Source of the DNA: Halorubrum alkaliphilum
GTDB lineage: Archaea; Halobacteriota; Halobacteria; Halobacteriales; Haloferacaceae
Reading direction: 5' to 3'
Length of the DNA stretch: 64,000 nucleotides
Assembly (NCBI RefSeq): GCF_017873815.1
Contig: NZ_JAGGKQ010000013.1
Location: forward strand, 1 to 64,000
Position numbers and translations under genes: made by a program. Positions within the stretch are counted from its first letter, which is position 1. Each line of letters opens with the position of its first letter. The notes under the pieces were generated by a model. The model worked only from the letters and a program-made list of their open reading frames with translations. It was not told where the DNA came from and searched no databases. Positions 42,670 through 51,185 of the stretch are shown here, piece by piece.

Positions 42670-42945
42670 ATGTACGACCTCACAGGTTTCCAGCGTGATC
42701 TGCTCTACGTGATCGCCGGGCTTGACGAGCCGCACGGACTGGCGATCAAGGACGAACTCGAGGACTATTACGAGAAGGAGATCCACCACGGCCGGCTCTA
42801 CCCGAACTTGGACACGCTCGTCGAGAAGGGTCTCGTCGAGAAGGGCCAGCGCGACCGACGGACGAACTACTACACGCTCACCCGTCGCGGTCGACGCGAG
42901 ATCGACGCCCGAACCGAGTGGGAGTCGCAGTACGTCGATCACTGA
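42670..42945 (+). CDS. PadR-family transcriptional regulator
   Basis: The product is 91 residues from ATG 42670, preceded by a TATA-like TTTATTTATTTT. It is a compact PadR winged helix: FQRDLLYVIAGLDEPHGLAIKDEL (recognition region), then YYEKEIHHGRLYPNLDTLVEKGLV and the wing RTNYYTLTRRGRREI. It has no C-terminal dimerisation domain, as usual for the short haloarchaeal PadR proteins. The upstream in-frame extension lacks family similarity. Target genes are unknown; the aminotransferase downstream is a candidate. Confidence 0.85.
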   Translation: MYDLTGFQRDLLYVIAGLDEPHGLAIKDELEDYYEKEIHHGRLYPNLDTLVEKGLVEKGQRDRRTNYYTLTRRGRREIDARTEWESQYVDH

Positions 42946-43122
42946 GCGGCACGATCGGTCCTCCCTCTGGGGTCCGACGGTCGGTCCCGGTGTCACTGCC
43001 GTGTTCCTCGATCCTCCCCGATCGTTCGTTCCGCCCTCATGGCCGTCTCTCGTGCCGATACCGGATGCTCTCCCGGCCTCGATGACCAGTCGTTTTTTCG
43101 CGGCGGCCGTCGAGAACACCGT

Positions 43123-44463
43123 ATGAACCGTGATACGGTAACCCCCCGAGTGTCCGACTTCCCAGGTGACCGAGCGACCGAGTGGGTCGAACACCACCAC
43201 CGGTCAGCCGCGCCGAGCACCTACGTCTACGAGTTCGTGTGGGACCGCACCGCGCCCGCGACGGGGCCGTTCTGTACCGACGTCGACGGCAACGTTCTCA
43301 TGGATTTCACGAGCCACGTCGCCGCCGCTCCGCTGGGCTACAACAATCCGCTGATCACCGAACCGCTCGCGGAGTTCGACCTCGTCGACCCGCTGAAGAT
43401 CGCGGGACAGGACTTCTACGTCTCCGACGGCAACGATCCCGGCGAGGGCGCTCCCGGCCCGGCCGATCTCATGGAGCGTCTCACCGACGTGACCAGCCAC
43501 TACGACATGGACACGGTGTTCCTCTCGAACTCGGGCGCGGAGGCGGTCGAGAACGCGATCAAGATCTCCTACGACGACGCCGACGGCGCGAAGTACGCGA
43601 TCACCTTCGACGGCGCGTTCCACGGCCGGACGCTCGGCGCGCTCTCGCTCAACCGTTCGAAGTCCGTCTACCGCCGCGACTTCCCCGAGATCAGTACGGT
43701 CCACGACATGCCGTTCTGTGACGACCGCGGCTGTACCCCCGAGACCTGCTCGTGCGGTTTCTTCGCCGGCGGGAGTTCCCGACTACGGACGAAACTCGAT
43801 CCGAAACGCGGCCACGTCGATCCCGAGTCCGTCGCGTACCTGATCATGGAGCCGATCCAGGGCGAGGGCGGCTACCGGTTCCCCTCGGACGCGTTCATGG
43901 ACGAGATCGCCGCGGTCGTCGACGAACACGACATCACTCTCGTCGCCGACGAGATCCAGTCCGGGGTCGGCCGGACCGGCGAGATGTGGGGATCGGACCA
44001 CTACGCGATCGAGCCCGACGTGATCGCGAGCGCGAAGGGACTCCGCGTGGGCGCAACGATCTCCCGTTCCGACGTGTTTCCCGAAGAAACCGGCCGCATT
44101 TCCTCGACGTGGGGTGCCGGCGACATCATCGCCTCGCTACAGGGCGCGTTGACGCTCGACGCCATCGAGGAGGAGGGACTCATGGAGAACGCGACGGTCC
44201 GCGGCCGACAGTTCCGCGAGATCATGGCTGACGCCGACCCGGATGGCGTCGTCGACGTCCGCGGGCTCGGACTCATGCTCGCCGTCGAATTCGATACGAA
44301 GGGTCGACGTGACGAGGTGATGGAGCGCGCCGTGAGCCACGGGCTGCTCACGCTGGCGTGCGGGACGAAGGTGCTCCGTATTCTCCCGCCGATGGACGTC
44401 ACCGAACGTGAGATCGAACTCGGCTGTGACCTGTTGACGACCGCGATCGACGAGGCGGCCTGA
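43123..44463 (+). CDS. Class III (GabT-like) PLP aminotransferase
   Basis: The product is 446 residues from ATG 43123. It has the fold-I PLP core: NSGAEAVENAIKISY, FHGRTLGALSLNRSK, MEPIQGEGGYRFP, VADEIQSGVGRTGEMW and the Schiff-base lysine in IASAKGLRVG. A cysteine-rich insertion CDDRGCTPETCSCGFF around residue 200-215 is seen in related haloarchaeal enzymes and may bind a metal. Likely substrates are 4-aminobutyrate, ornithine or acetylornithine; sequence alone does not decide. It is monocistronic, upstream of mutY. Confidence 0.85.
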   Translation: MNRDTVTPRVSDFPGDRATEWVEHHHRSAAPSTYVYEFVWDRTAPATGPFCTDVDGNVLMDFTSHVAAAPLGYNNPLITEPLAEFDLVDPLKIAGQDFYVSDGNDPGEGAPGPADLMERLTDVTSHYDMDTVFLSNSGAEAVENAIKISYDDADGAKYAITFDGAFHGRTLGALSLNRSKSVYRRDFPEISTVHDMPFCDDRGCTPETCSCGFFAGGSSRLRTKLDPKRGHVDPESVAYLIMEPIQGEGGYRFPSDAFMDEIAAVVDEHDITLVADEIQSGVGRTGEMWGSDHYAIEPDVIASAKGLRVGATISRSDVFPEETGRISSTWGAGDIIASLQGALTLDAIEEEGLMENATVRGRQFREIMADADPDGVVDVRGLGLMLAVEFDTKGRRDEVMERAVSHGLLTLACGTKVLRILPPMDVTEREIELGCDLLTTAIDEAA

Positions 44464-44517
44464 CACGGGCGCGCCCGCAACCACCACGGATAAACGACCC
44501 ACGCCCGGATCGAACGC

Positions 44518-45453
44518 ATGGCCGATGTCGACGCGGACGACTCTCCCGCCCTCCCTGCGGACCCCGACCCGGTCCGCGAGGCGTTGATCGAGTGGTACGA
44601 GACGGATCACCGCGAGTTCCCGTGGCGGCGGACCGAAGACCCCTACGAAATACTTGTCAGCGAGGTGATGAGCCAGCAGACCCAACTCGGTCGCGTCGTC
44701 CCCGCGTGGGAGGACTTCCTCGACCGCTGGCCGGCCGTGACCGACCTCGCGGCGGCCGATCGCGGTGACGTCGTCGCCTTCTGGTCGGACCACTCGCTGG
44801 GCTACAACAACCGCGCGAAGTACCTCCATGAGGCGGCGACACAGGTGGAAACGGAGTACGACGGCGAGTTCCCTCGAACGCCCGACGAACTGTCCGAGCT
44901 GATGGGCGTCGGCCCCTACACCGCCAACGCGGTCGCGTCGTTCGCGTTCAACGCTGGCGACGCGGTCGTCGACACGAACGTCAAACGCGTCCTCCATCGC
45001 GCGTTTGCCGAAATCCATAATGCGGACGATCCAGACTACGAAACCGTCGCAAACGCCCTCATGCCGGCTGGAGAGTCCAGAATCTGGAACAACGCCATCA
45101 TGGAACTCGGCGGAGTGGCGTGTGGAAAGAAACCTCGGTGCGACGAGGCAGGTTGTCCGTGGCGCGAGTGGTGTCACGCGTACCAGACTGGTGACTTCAC
45201 CGCACCCGACGTGCCCACCCAGCCGAGCTTCGAGGGGAGCCGGCGGCAGTTCCGGGGTCGGATCGTTCGTGCCCTTTCGAACCACGATGAACTCACACTC
45301 GATGAGCTCGGACCGAAGATTCGTGTAGACTATTCACCGGATGGAGAAAACGGTCGAGAGTGGTTAGAAGGACTTCTGACTGATTTGGCCGATGATGGCC
45401 TTCTCGATGTCGAAGAATCAGATGACAGGACGGTGGCGAAGCTCAGTGAGTAA
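44518..45453 (+). CDS. mutY: A/G-specific adenine glycosylase MutY with replaced 3' half
   Basis: The product is 311 residues. It has the catalytic Glu in VSEVMSQQTQ, the helix-hairpin-helix MGVGPYTANAVASFA, catalytic Asp in VVDTNVKRV, and four cysteines CGKKPRCDEAGCPWREWC for the 4Fe-4S cluster. MutY removes adenine mispaired with 8-oxoguanine. From about codon 161 (RAF, 44998-45006) base composition becomes more AT-rich, and a second, decayed copy of the same 3' half lies at 46669-47115. The functional gene thus appears to be a fusion of resident 5' and imported 3' parts. No C-terminal NUDIX-like domain is present, as usual for archaeal short forms. Confidence 0.88.
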   Translation: MADVDADDSPALPADPDPVREALIEWYETDHREFPWRRTEDPYEILVSEVMSQQTQLGRVVPAWEDFLDRWPAVTDLAAADRGDVVAFWSDHSLGYNNRAKYLHEAATQVETEYDGEFPRTPDELSELMGVGPYTANAVASFAFNAGDAVVDTNVKRVLHRAFAEIHNADDPDYETVANALMPAGESRIWNNAIMELGGVACGKKPRCDEAGCPWREWCHAYQTGDFTAPDVPTQPSFEGSRRQFRGRIVRALSNHDELTLDELGPKIRVDYSPDGENGREWLEGLLTDLADDGLLDVEESDDRTVAKLSE

Positions 45454-45571
45454 TAGAGTCTACTGCATTGGGTCTCGCCTACAGGCATCTCTACGTCGAT
45501 AGCCTGCTGTCAAGGCCGAAACTGCGTGGATGTAGTGTGTTTTAATTCGGTCTGTCTCCTACGCTGATGGG

Positions 45572-46420
45572 ATGACTTCCCGCGTCTATTACCATCATCC
45601 CGAGGATACGAAATATTCTCTTGCGTACGTCACTCAAGACAGGGATGAAATAACGACGTCCGGGCAAGATGCGATCGTTGAGCGCTACGATTTCGGTGAA
45701 GAGTTCTTCGTACTGTATACGAATCGCGGGGCGAGCGGGACGGTCGAAGACCTTGACGACGAGTTCGAAGACGTCCTCGATGAGATGTCACCGCAGGACC
45801 GGATGATCACGGTGCGTTTACTTCAGATATTCGAGGAGATCGTCGAGGAAAAGGAGCTGGAAGAGGAAGCGAAGCTCGAAATTTACAAGCAGATCGAATT
45901 AGAACGGATTCCCGACGCTATCGCACGCGTCGATTGGACCGCTACTGCCGTCGATGTCGCAGGGCAGCTTATGTCTACGCTGATTCTGAAACACGCGCTA
46001 CCTAACGCGAATCACCGGACATCGATCGGTATGGCTCAGTGGTACCTGGAGAGCATCGAAACCGGGTTCTCGTTTCCTGACTTTGCGACCGAAGCGTACG
46101 ACTGGAAGACGTGGGTCAACGAGTATATTACCGAATCGAAGCGGCTTCTCACGGTTCGGCGGAACACGACGGCGTTCTCGTTACTCTCCGAGTGGGGATG
46201 TGACATCGTCGTACGGAAGAACGGCATCGAGATCGTTCTTGTAGAGTACGATCTCGATTTCACTCGTTCAGAAGCGTACACGCACTATGGGGATGTGCAC
46301 ACTGAACTCTGTACGAACTTCCTTGCCGAATCCGCCACCCGTGCTGGACATGACGAACTCATCAGTACGGAAGGTATCAGAAAAGCGGAGTTCGTGTCGT
46401 TCCTCGAAGCGGCAGAATAA
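45572..46420 (+). CDS. Doc/Fic-fold-like protein carried in the mutY insertion
   Basis: The product is 282 residues. Residues 126-165 read VDVAGQLMSTLILKHALPNANHRTSIGMAQWYL, which in layout equals the Doc/Fic core helix plus loop: His-141 begins HALPNANHRT, compared with the family's HxFx(D/E)GNKRT. Gly is replaced and the Asp/Glu position is Asn, so AMP/phosphate transfer chemistry may be altered. An acidic coiled helix (85-110) precedes it. GC is lower than in flanking core genes. It lies between the two mutY 3' copies and is probably cargo, perhaps a toxin. The similarity is by eye and needs structural confirmation. Confidence 0.55.
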   Translation: MTSRVYYHHPEDTKYSLAYVTQDRDEITTSGQDAIVERYDFGEEFFVLYTNRGASGTVEDLDDEFEDVLDEMSPQDRMITVRLLQIFEEIVEEKELEEEAKLEIYKQIELERIPDAIARVDWTATAVDVAGQLMSTLILKHALPNANHRTSIGMAQWYLESIETGFSFPDFATEAYDWKTWVNEYITESKRLLTVRRNTTAFSLLSEWGCDIVVRKNGIEIVLVEYDLDFTRSEAYTHYGDVHTELCTNFLAESATRAGHDELISTEGIRKAEFVSFLEAAE

Positions 46421-46425
46421 TTGCG

Positions 46426-46530
46426 TTAGTCCTGAAGGTCCGCGACGGTGTGCCCAAGCTCCCGGGCATGTTCGCTCTCGCTTACGTCATACCGCTCTTC
46501 TAGAGAGCGGAGTTGTTCTTGGAAAGTCAT
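46426..46530 (-). CDS. 34-residue acidic peptide, convergent with the Doc-like gene
   Basis: The minus-strand ATG at 46530 opens MTFQEQLRSLEERYDVSES and ends VADLQD, a short, acidic, helical protein. It stops six bases after the Doc-like gene. A TTAGAATA box lies about 25 bases upstream of the ATG. Placement makes it a candidate antitoxin or an unrelated small protein; no family is recognised. Confidence 0.4.
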   Translation of the reverse strand: MTFQEQLRSLEERYDVSESEHARELGHTVADLQD

Positions 46531-46668
46531 CGTTGGAGCTTCAGATGGGCCTATTCTAACCGAGGCGATTCTCGCATAAGAACCTTTCCCGACTGCCGAA
46601 GATCGGGTTCAGGATATTAAAACGAGAATCGACAGTTCACGTTCATCTTGACTGGGAACTGTTCTTAC

Positions 46669-47115
46669 CGCGCATTCGACGTGTCAGATGACGACGCAGC
46701 GTTCGAGCGGGCCGCTTCTCGTCTCATGCCCGATGGAGAGTCCAGAATCTGGAACAACGCGATTATGGAACTCGGTGGCGTCGCCTGCGGAAAGAAACCA
46801 CGGTGTGACGAATCTGGGTGCCCGTGGCGCGAGTGGTGTCACGCGTATCAGACCGGCGACTTCACCGCACCCGACGTACCAACTCAGCCTAGTTTCGAGG
46901 GAAGTCGGAGACAGTTCCGTGGACGGATCGTTCGCGTTCTCAGCAACCACGAGGAGATGGACGTCGATACCCTTGGGCACAAGATACGTGTTGATTACAC
47001 CCCGGAAGGCGAACACGGACGGGAGTGACTTCGGGGTCTCCTTTCGGATCTGGCCGATGATGAGCTACTCGAAGTCGATGAATCGGAGGATGAGACGATA
47101 ACTCGTCTAGGGTAG
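46669..47115 (+). pseudogene. Second copy of the mutY 3' half, with nonsense mutation
   Basis: In frame this reads RAFDVSDDDAAFERAASRLMP and then the same iron-sulfur block CGKKPRCDESGCPWREWC and C-terminal domain as mutY. It begins at the same codon triplet (Arg-Ala-Phe) where composition shifts inside mutY. A TGA at 47026-47028 replaces the Trp codon found in the intact gene; the frame then continues without further stops to TAG at 47113-47115. There is no start region or catalytic half. It is the displaced former end of mutY, or the end brought by an earlier insertion. Confidence 0.8.
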
Positions 47116-47197
47116 CGTGATTTGATCCAGATCACTCGTATCGGACGGCGACCACGTGCCGATAAACCACTACGGCGCGGTTCGTCGCCGATGACGC

Positions 47198-47584
47198 TTA
47201 CTTCGGCGTTCCGGGATCCCCGAGCAGCTCGGCGTTCGCCGGCTTCAGCCACTCGCGGTGTGCGTAGTAGACGACGGCGATCGGTGGGACGAACAGCGCG
47301 ACGAGCGCGTAGAGCCATTTAAATAGGCCGAAGTCGGCGACCCCCCGCTCGCCGAGCGAGAGGGCGTCGAGTAGGATCGTGGCGGTCGCGAGCGGCGCGA
47401 GGACGTACGCGTGAGTGAAGCCGACGGCGGCACCCGCCGGTGTGCCGGCCTCCAACAGTGCCCATTCGAGCGCGTACAGTCCGCCCCATGCCACGACGGC
47501 GATCGCGAGGACGCGGAGCCACGGGCCGTTAAACCGGCGCTCGGTGGTCCCGTCCTCGTGTGTGGGAGTCGTCTGCGTGCTCAC
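47198..47584 (-). CDS. Small membrane protein with three helices
   Basis: From a GTG at 47584 (STQTTPTHEDG start) the product is 128 residues. It has hydrophobic segments near residues 27-45 (LAIAVVAWGGLYALEWALL), 55-75 (AYVLAPLATATILLDAL) and 90-110 (LYALVALFVPPIAVVYYAH). The longer frame to 47746 runs through the 16-base repeat region and was rejected. No family is recognised; it is a plausible haloarchaeal conserved membrane protein. Confidence 0.6.
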   Translation of the reverse strand: MSTQTTPTHEDGTTERRFNGPWLRVLAIAVVAWGGLYALEWALLEAGTPAGAAVGFTHAYVLAPLATATILLDALSLGERGVADFGLFKWLYALVALFVPPIAVVYYAHREWLKPANAELLGDPGTPK

Positions 47585-47717
47585 GAGTTCACTCAGGGTC
47601 GTACGATATTGAAAGTCGTGATGTCGGTGGCGGAGACTCCGTTCCTTCGACCAGTTATAAACGGCGTTAGCAACCCCGCTCGCTCTTTTATAACGAGGGT
47701 ATGCCGTATCACCATAC

Positions 47718-47829
47718 CCACTCCCGCCATCAGCCACTCCCGCCATCAGCCACTCCCGCTATCAGCCACTCCCGCCATCAGCCACTCCCGCCATCAGCCA
47801 CTCCCGCCATCAGCCACTCCCGCTATCAG
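47718..47829. repeat. Seven tandem copies of a 16-base unit
   Basis: The unit CCACTCCCGCCATCAG occurs seven times head to tail; the third and seventh copies have CTATCAG instead of CCATCAG. There are no spacers, so this is a simple tandem repeat and not a CRISPR array. It fills part of the gap 47585-47914, in which I see no gene. Confidence 0.9.
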
Positions 47830-47914
47830 CCACGACCGCATCGACACCGATCGAGAACGGGGAGCTGTGTACGTAACTCGTGGAGGGGAGCAGCAAAGTC
47901 GCCCGGAATACGAG

Positions 47915-48232
47915 TCAGGCGGGACCGTCGACGAACTTCTCGGGACCCTCGTAGAACCAGTAGCCGTTCTCGCGCATGGCGCGGCCGAGCTCCTGATGGA
48001 ACGCCACGAAGTCGTCGAACTCCTCCGTCTCGACGTGCTCGAATATCTCCTCGACGGAGACGACCGTCTCGTGGTCGATCCGGATCGGGTGGTCGCCGTA
48101 CTGTTCGACGTACTCCGCAGCCGACAGCGGGAAGTCCTCTCCCTCGTCGATCTTCTTGGCGAGCACCGCGTGGCCGTACTGTCGCATGCCCTCGCTACCC
48201 TGCTCGCCGTCGGGGTCGTGTGGCCAGTCCAT
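47915..48232 (-). CDS. DUF5785-like haloarchaeal protein
   Basis: The product is 105 residues beginning MDWPHDPDGEQGSEGMRQYG; an ATG three codons upstream is also possible. The sequence (ending FEHVETEEFDDFVAFHQEL and so on) matches a small acidic family found throughout haloarchaea, known only as a domain of unknown function. It has no membrane segments or obvious catalytic residues. It is convergent with nothing nearby and probably monocistronic. Confidence 0.75.
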   Translation of the reverse strand: MDWPHDPDGEQGSEGMRQYGHAVLAKKIDEGEDFPLSAAEYVEQYGDHPIRIDHETVVSVEEIFEHVETEEFDDFVAFHQELGRAMRENGYWFYEGPEKFVDGPA

Positions 48233-48347
48233 ACACGGCATTTACCGCCCCGGAGGAAAGTCGTTGCGCTCGCGCCCGGGCCGTCTCGCCCCGTTCACGC
48301 GCCTCCGGAAACGGGGCATGATCGCTCCGTCAGCTACACGCGACGAC

Positions 48348-48962
48348 TCAGACGCCGTTGTCCTCACGATACCGGTCAGGGACGTACGCCTGGACTGGCT
48401 CGGGCAGGAGGCGCGCCACGCGGGGAGCGAGGACGGCAAGAGGGCGACGAAGCAGGGTGTACGAGAGGGCAACGCCGACCGTCCCGACGACGAGCCACCG
48501 GAGCCACCCGTCGAGCACGAGATACAGCGGGACCGCAAGGAGTCCCGACAACAGCAGGTCCCCGGGAGCCCCGTCGTACCGCACCAGTCGGCGCGGCCGG
48601 ATCCACGTTCCGTGATAGTGGTCGTACACTGCCCGATCGGAGTTCCCCTCCCACGGACGGAGCTCCAGCCCCGCGCCGAGCACGTCGGAGACGGAGTGGA
48701 GCGCCGCACCCGCCAGGAAGAGCGCCAGCGCGACCGTCGCGGTGGACGGCATCGCCAGTGCGACGAGGATCGCCGCCGCGGCCAGCACGGAGTAGTACAC
48801 CGGGTAGTGTAGCGTCCTGCGGTGGCCGACGTACAGGTCCACGTCCGGGAGCAGCCCCCCGAGGAAGCCGGCAGCAAAGCCGACGGGAGCGTACTCCGGG
48901 CTTACGGCCCAGAGGGGGAGGGCGAGCGCCATCCCGGCCAGCACGTGGGTCGGAAGCATCAT
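48348..48962 (-). CDS. YdjM-like membrane-bound metal-dependent hydrolase (DUF457)
   Basis: The product is 204 residues from the ATG at 48962. The start MMLPTHVLAGMALALPLW, the helix GFLGGLLPDVDLYVGHRRTLHYP with conserved Asp and His residues, and later HSVSDVLG are the metal-site pattern of YdjM/LexA-binding inner-membrane hydrolases. Four to five membrane helices follow. The enzyme's substrate is unknown in archaea. The longer frame to 49061 overlaps the DedA-like gene and was excluded. Confidence 0.8.
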   Translation of the reverse strand: MMLPTHVLAGMALALPLWAVSPEYAPVGFAAGFLGGLLPDVDLYVGHRRTLHYPVYYSVLAAAAILVALAMPSTATVALALFLAGAALHSVSDVLGAGLELRPWEGNSDRAVYDHYHGTWIRPRRLVRYDGAPGDLLLSGLLAVPLYLVLDGWLRWLVVGTVGVALSYTLLRRPLAVLAPRVARLLPEPVQAYVPDRYREDNGV

Positions 48963-49030
48963 TGTATCGGAACGAAAGCGACAGAAGCGTATGAACGTAT
49001 CGCTCAAGAACGGCAGACACCACGGGATAC

Positions 49031-49615
49031 TCACAGGAACCGATCGGGGCTCACATCCCACGGAACGAACCGTACCGCCTCCAGCAGGCCGTTAGCGACG
49101 GCGATCAGTAGCACCATGTATATGGCGTTGCCGAGTGCCGAGAGCACGACGAACTGGCGGACGGGATACCCGCTCAATCCGGCCGGGATCGTCATCAGTC
49201 CGCGAAGTCCCGGCGTCGCGTTCGAGATCCAGACCGCGTGGCCGCCGAACCGGTCGAACCACCGGTCGACGAGCGCCAGCCGCGAGTCTCCGATTCGTTC
49301 CTTCACGATCTCGGGAAGCCGATCGAGATACGGGATCATCCGCGCGAGTCGTCCCGGCGACTCTCCGTCCTCGTTGACGGTTCGGTACAGCACCAACTGT
49401 CCTGCCGTCGCCGAACCGACACAGAACGCACCGACCACGACCGTGAGGACGAGTCCCGGTTCCGTCGCGACGACGTAGAGGATGAACAGCAACGAAGGGT
49501 GGAGCAGCTTCCCGACGAGCAACCCTTCAAGCGCGTAGAGGAGGACGAGCAACGGCGAACCGACGGTGACTACCAGACCGCCGAGTGTCGTATCGATGTC
49601 GATCGCCCGAGCCAT
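49031..49615 (-). CDS. DedA-family membrane protein
   Basis: The product is 194 residues. Membrane helices lie near residues 12-32, 40-78, 140-160 and 165-185. The motif WFDRFGGHAVWISNATPGLRGLMTIPAGLSGYP corresponds to the DedA/VTT signature (FxRFGxxxxxxxRFxPxxRxxxxxxAG), although the first Arg of the usual RF-x-P is replaced (Asn-Ala-Thr-Pro). DedA proteins are proton-dependent phospholipid or undecaprenyl-phosphate-type flippases. It sits upstream of the YdjM-like gene on the same strand. Confidence 0.8.
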   Translation of the reverse strand: MARAIDIDTTLGGLVVTVGSPLLVLLYALEGLLVGKLLHPSLLFILYVVATEPGLVLTVVVGAFCVGSATAGQLVLYRTVNEDGESPGRLARMIPYLDRLPEIVKERIGDSRLALVDRWFDRFGGHAVWISNATPGLRGLMTIPAGLSGYPVRQFVVLSALGNAIYMVLLIAVANGLLEAVRFVPWDVSPDRFL

Positions 49616-49783
49616 CTCTCTATGGCGTCCTTGGTGGGCGGGCCGATAGTCCCAGCGATCCGACGAGAACCCGCCGCAATCGACCGGAACGACTGCGGCT
49701 GCTCCGGTGTCGATCGAGTCACCTCGTCCCGTGCCGTGTTGTACCAGTACGACTATCTGCGTGGGGCAAAACCGGCTACGACG

Positions 49784-51163
49784 ATGAGCGCTACTGACGG
49801 TCTCGCGTCGTACTTCGGTCGCTCGCGCCGGAACACGGTTCTCTCTTGGCTGTTCGTCGCAGTTCTCGTCGGCGCCGTTGTCGCGGGCGTGTTCTTCGAC
49901 CGCCCCGAACCGGTTCTGCTCAGCGTCGTGGCGATCGTCGTGGTCGCCGCCCCCGCAATCGCGTCCCGTGATCCGAGCGTAGTCGCGCCGTGGTACTTCG
50001 TCGGACTGGTTACGCTCCCGATCCTGTGGGAGTCGTTCGCTCCGATACCGCTCGTAACGGAGGTCGTTCCGAGCCTCGCGCTCGCGACACTCGGACTCCT
50101 GATGGTCGTCGAACTCGATCGGTTCACCTCGTTGCGCCTCGTACCGTGGTTCGCGGTGACGCTGACCGTCCTCCTGACGCTCGCGATGTCGGGGCTGTTG
50201 AACGTACTCTGGTGGAGTTCGGACGTCGTGTTTGGGACTACATATCTTCTCGACGGACGGTCACAGGACGCGGTGAACGCCGCCGTGATGATCGAGTTCA
50301 TCTATGCGACCGTGGCCGGCCTGCTCGCAGGCGCCCTGTTTTACACGTACTTCCGGCTGGCGTCCGGTAGAAAGACCGCACCCAACGCGCCGCCGGTTCC
50401 TGAATCGAGCCGGCGTCGGCTCGCGGCCGAGAAACGGAGTCCCGCGGCTCCCGAGACGGCTCCGGCCACCGACGGAACGGATGCGGTCACCGGCGAATCC
50501 GAGGACGTCGAGGGCGTCGTGTTGAGCGATCGGCTGGGAATCTCCGTGCGACGCCAGATCGGACTCGTTCGGTTCATGCAGGTCGCGCTGGTCGGAGTGC
50601 TTCTCTATGGCCTCTGGTCACAGCGGATCGCCGTGGTGACCAATGCCGGACTGGCGATCGGCGTCACCTTTCTGCCGGCGCTGCTGGAGCGGGACTACGA
50701 GGTCGTTATCGAGCCGGGACTCGTGTTGTGGGTCACGCTCGCGGTGTTCCTCCACGCGCTCGGGACGGCCGGGTTGTACGACGCCATATCGACGTGGGAC
50801 CATCTCACACACACCCTCTCAGCCACCGTCGTTGCGGCGACCGGATACGCCGCGCTGCGGGCGGTTCACCTCCATAGCGACGAGGTCAACCTCCCCCCGT
50901 GGGCGCTGTTCGGCGCACTCCTCGTGTTCATGCTCGCGATGAGCGTTATCTGGGAGATACTCGAGTTCTTCGTCGATCAGGGCGCAATCCGACTCGACAT
51001 GGAACCGATCCTCGCACAGCACGGTATCGACGACACCATCGTCGATATGATGTTCAACGTGATTGGCTCGGTGATCGTCGCGGTCTGGGGGACGGTGTAT
51101 CTGACGGAAGTCTCGAAGTCGCTCGCAACGACGTTAGAGGACCTGCTCGGGACCGGATCGTAG
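49784..51163 (+). CDS. Polytopic membrane protein (YjdF/DUF2238-like C-terminus)
   Basis: The product is 459 residues from ATG 49784. About six hydrophobic helices lie in residues 20-190, a Pro/Ala-rich cytoplasmic loop of about 70 residues, and then another five helices. The second half with WDHLTHTLSATVVAATGYAAL and MSVIWEILEFFVD resembles DUF2238/YjdF proteins, in which Asp-His and Glu residues lie inside membrane helices. The function of the family is unknown. The open frame upstream of 49784 overlaps the divergent DedA-like gene. Confidence 0.7.
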   Translation: MSATDGLASYFGRSRRNTVLSWLFVAVLVGAVVAGVFFDRPEPVLLSVVAIVVVAAPAIASRDPSVVAPWYFVGLVTLPILWESFAPIPLVTEVVPSLALATLGLLMVVELDRFTSLRLVPWFAVTLTVLLTLAMSGLLNVLWWSSDVVFGTTYLLDGRSQDAVNAAVMIEFIYATVAGLLAGALFYTYFRLASGRKTAPNAPPVPESSRRRLAAEKRSPAAPETAPATDGTDAVTGESEDVEGVVLSDRLGISVRRQIGLVRFMQVALVGVLLYGLWSQRIAVVTNAGLAIGVTFLPALLERDYEVVIEPGLVLWVTLAVFLHALGTAGLYDAISTWDHLTHTLSATVVAATGYAALRAVHLHSDEVNLPPWALFGALLVFMLAMSVIWEILEFFVDQGAIRLDMEPILAQHGIDDTIVDMMFNVIGSVIVAVWGTVYLTEVSKSLATTLEDLLGTGS

Positions 51164-51185
51164 CGAGCCGACGCTGCTGACCGCC

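Noticed and set aside
47718-47829. CRISPR-like repeat
   Set aside because: The 16-base units are directly adjacent without spacers, and no cas genes are present.
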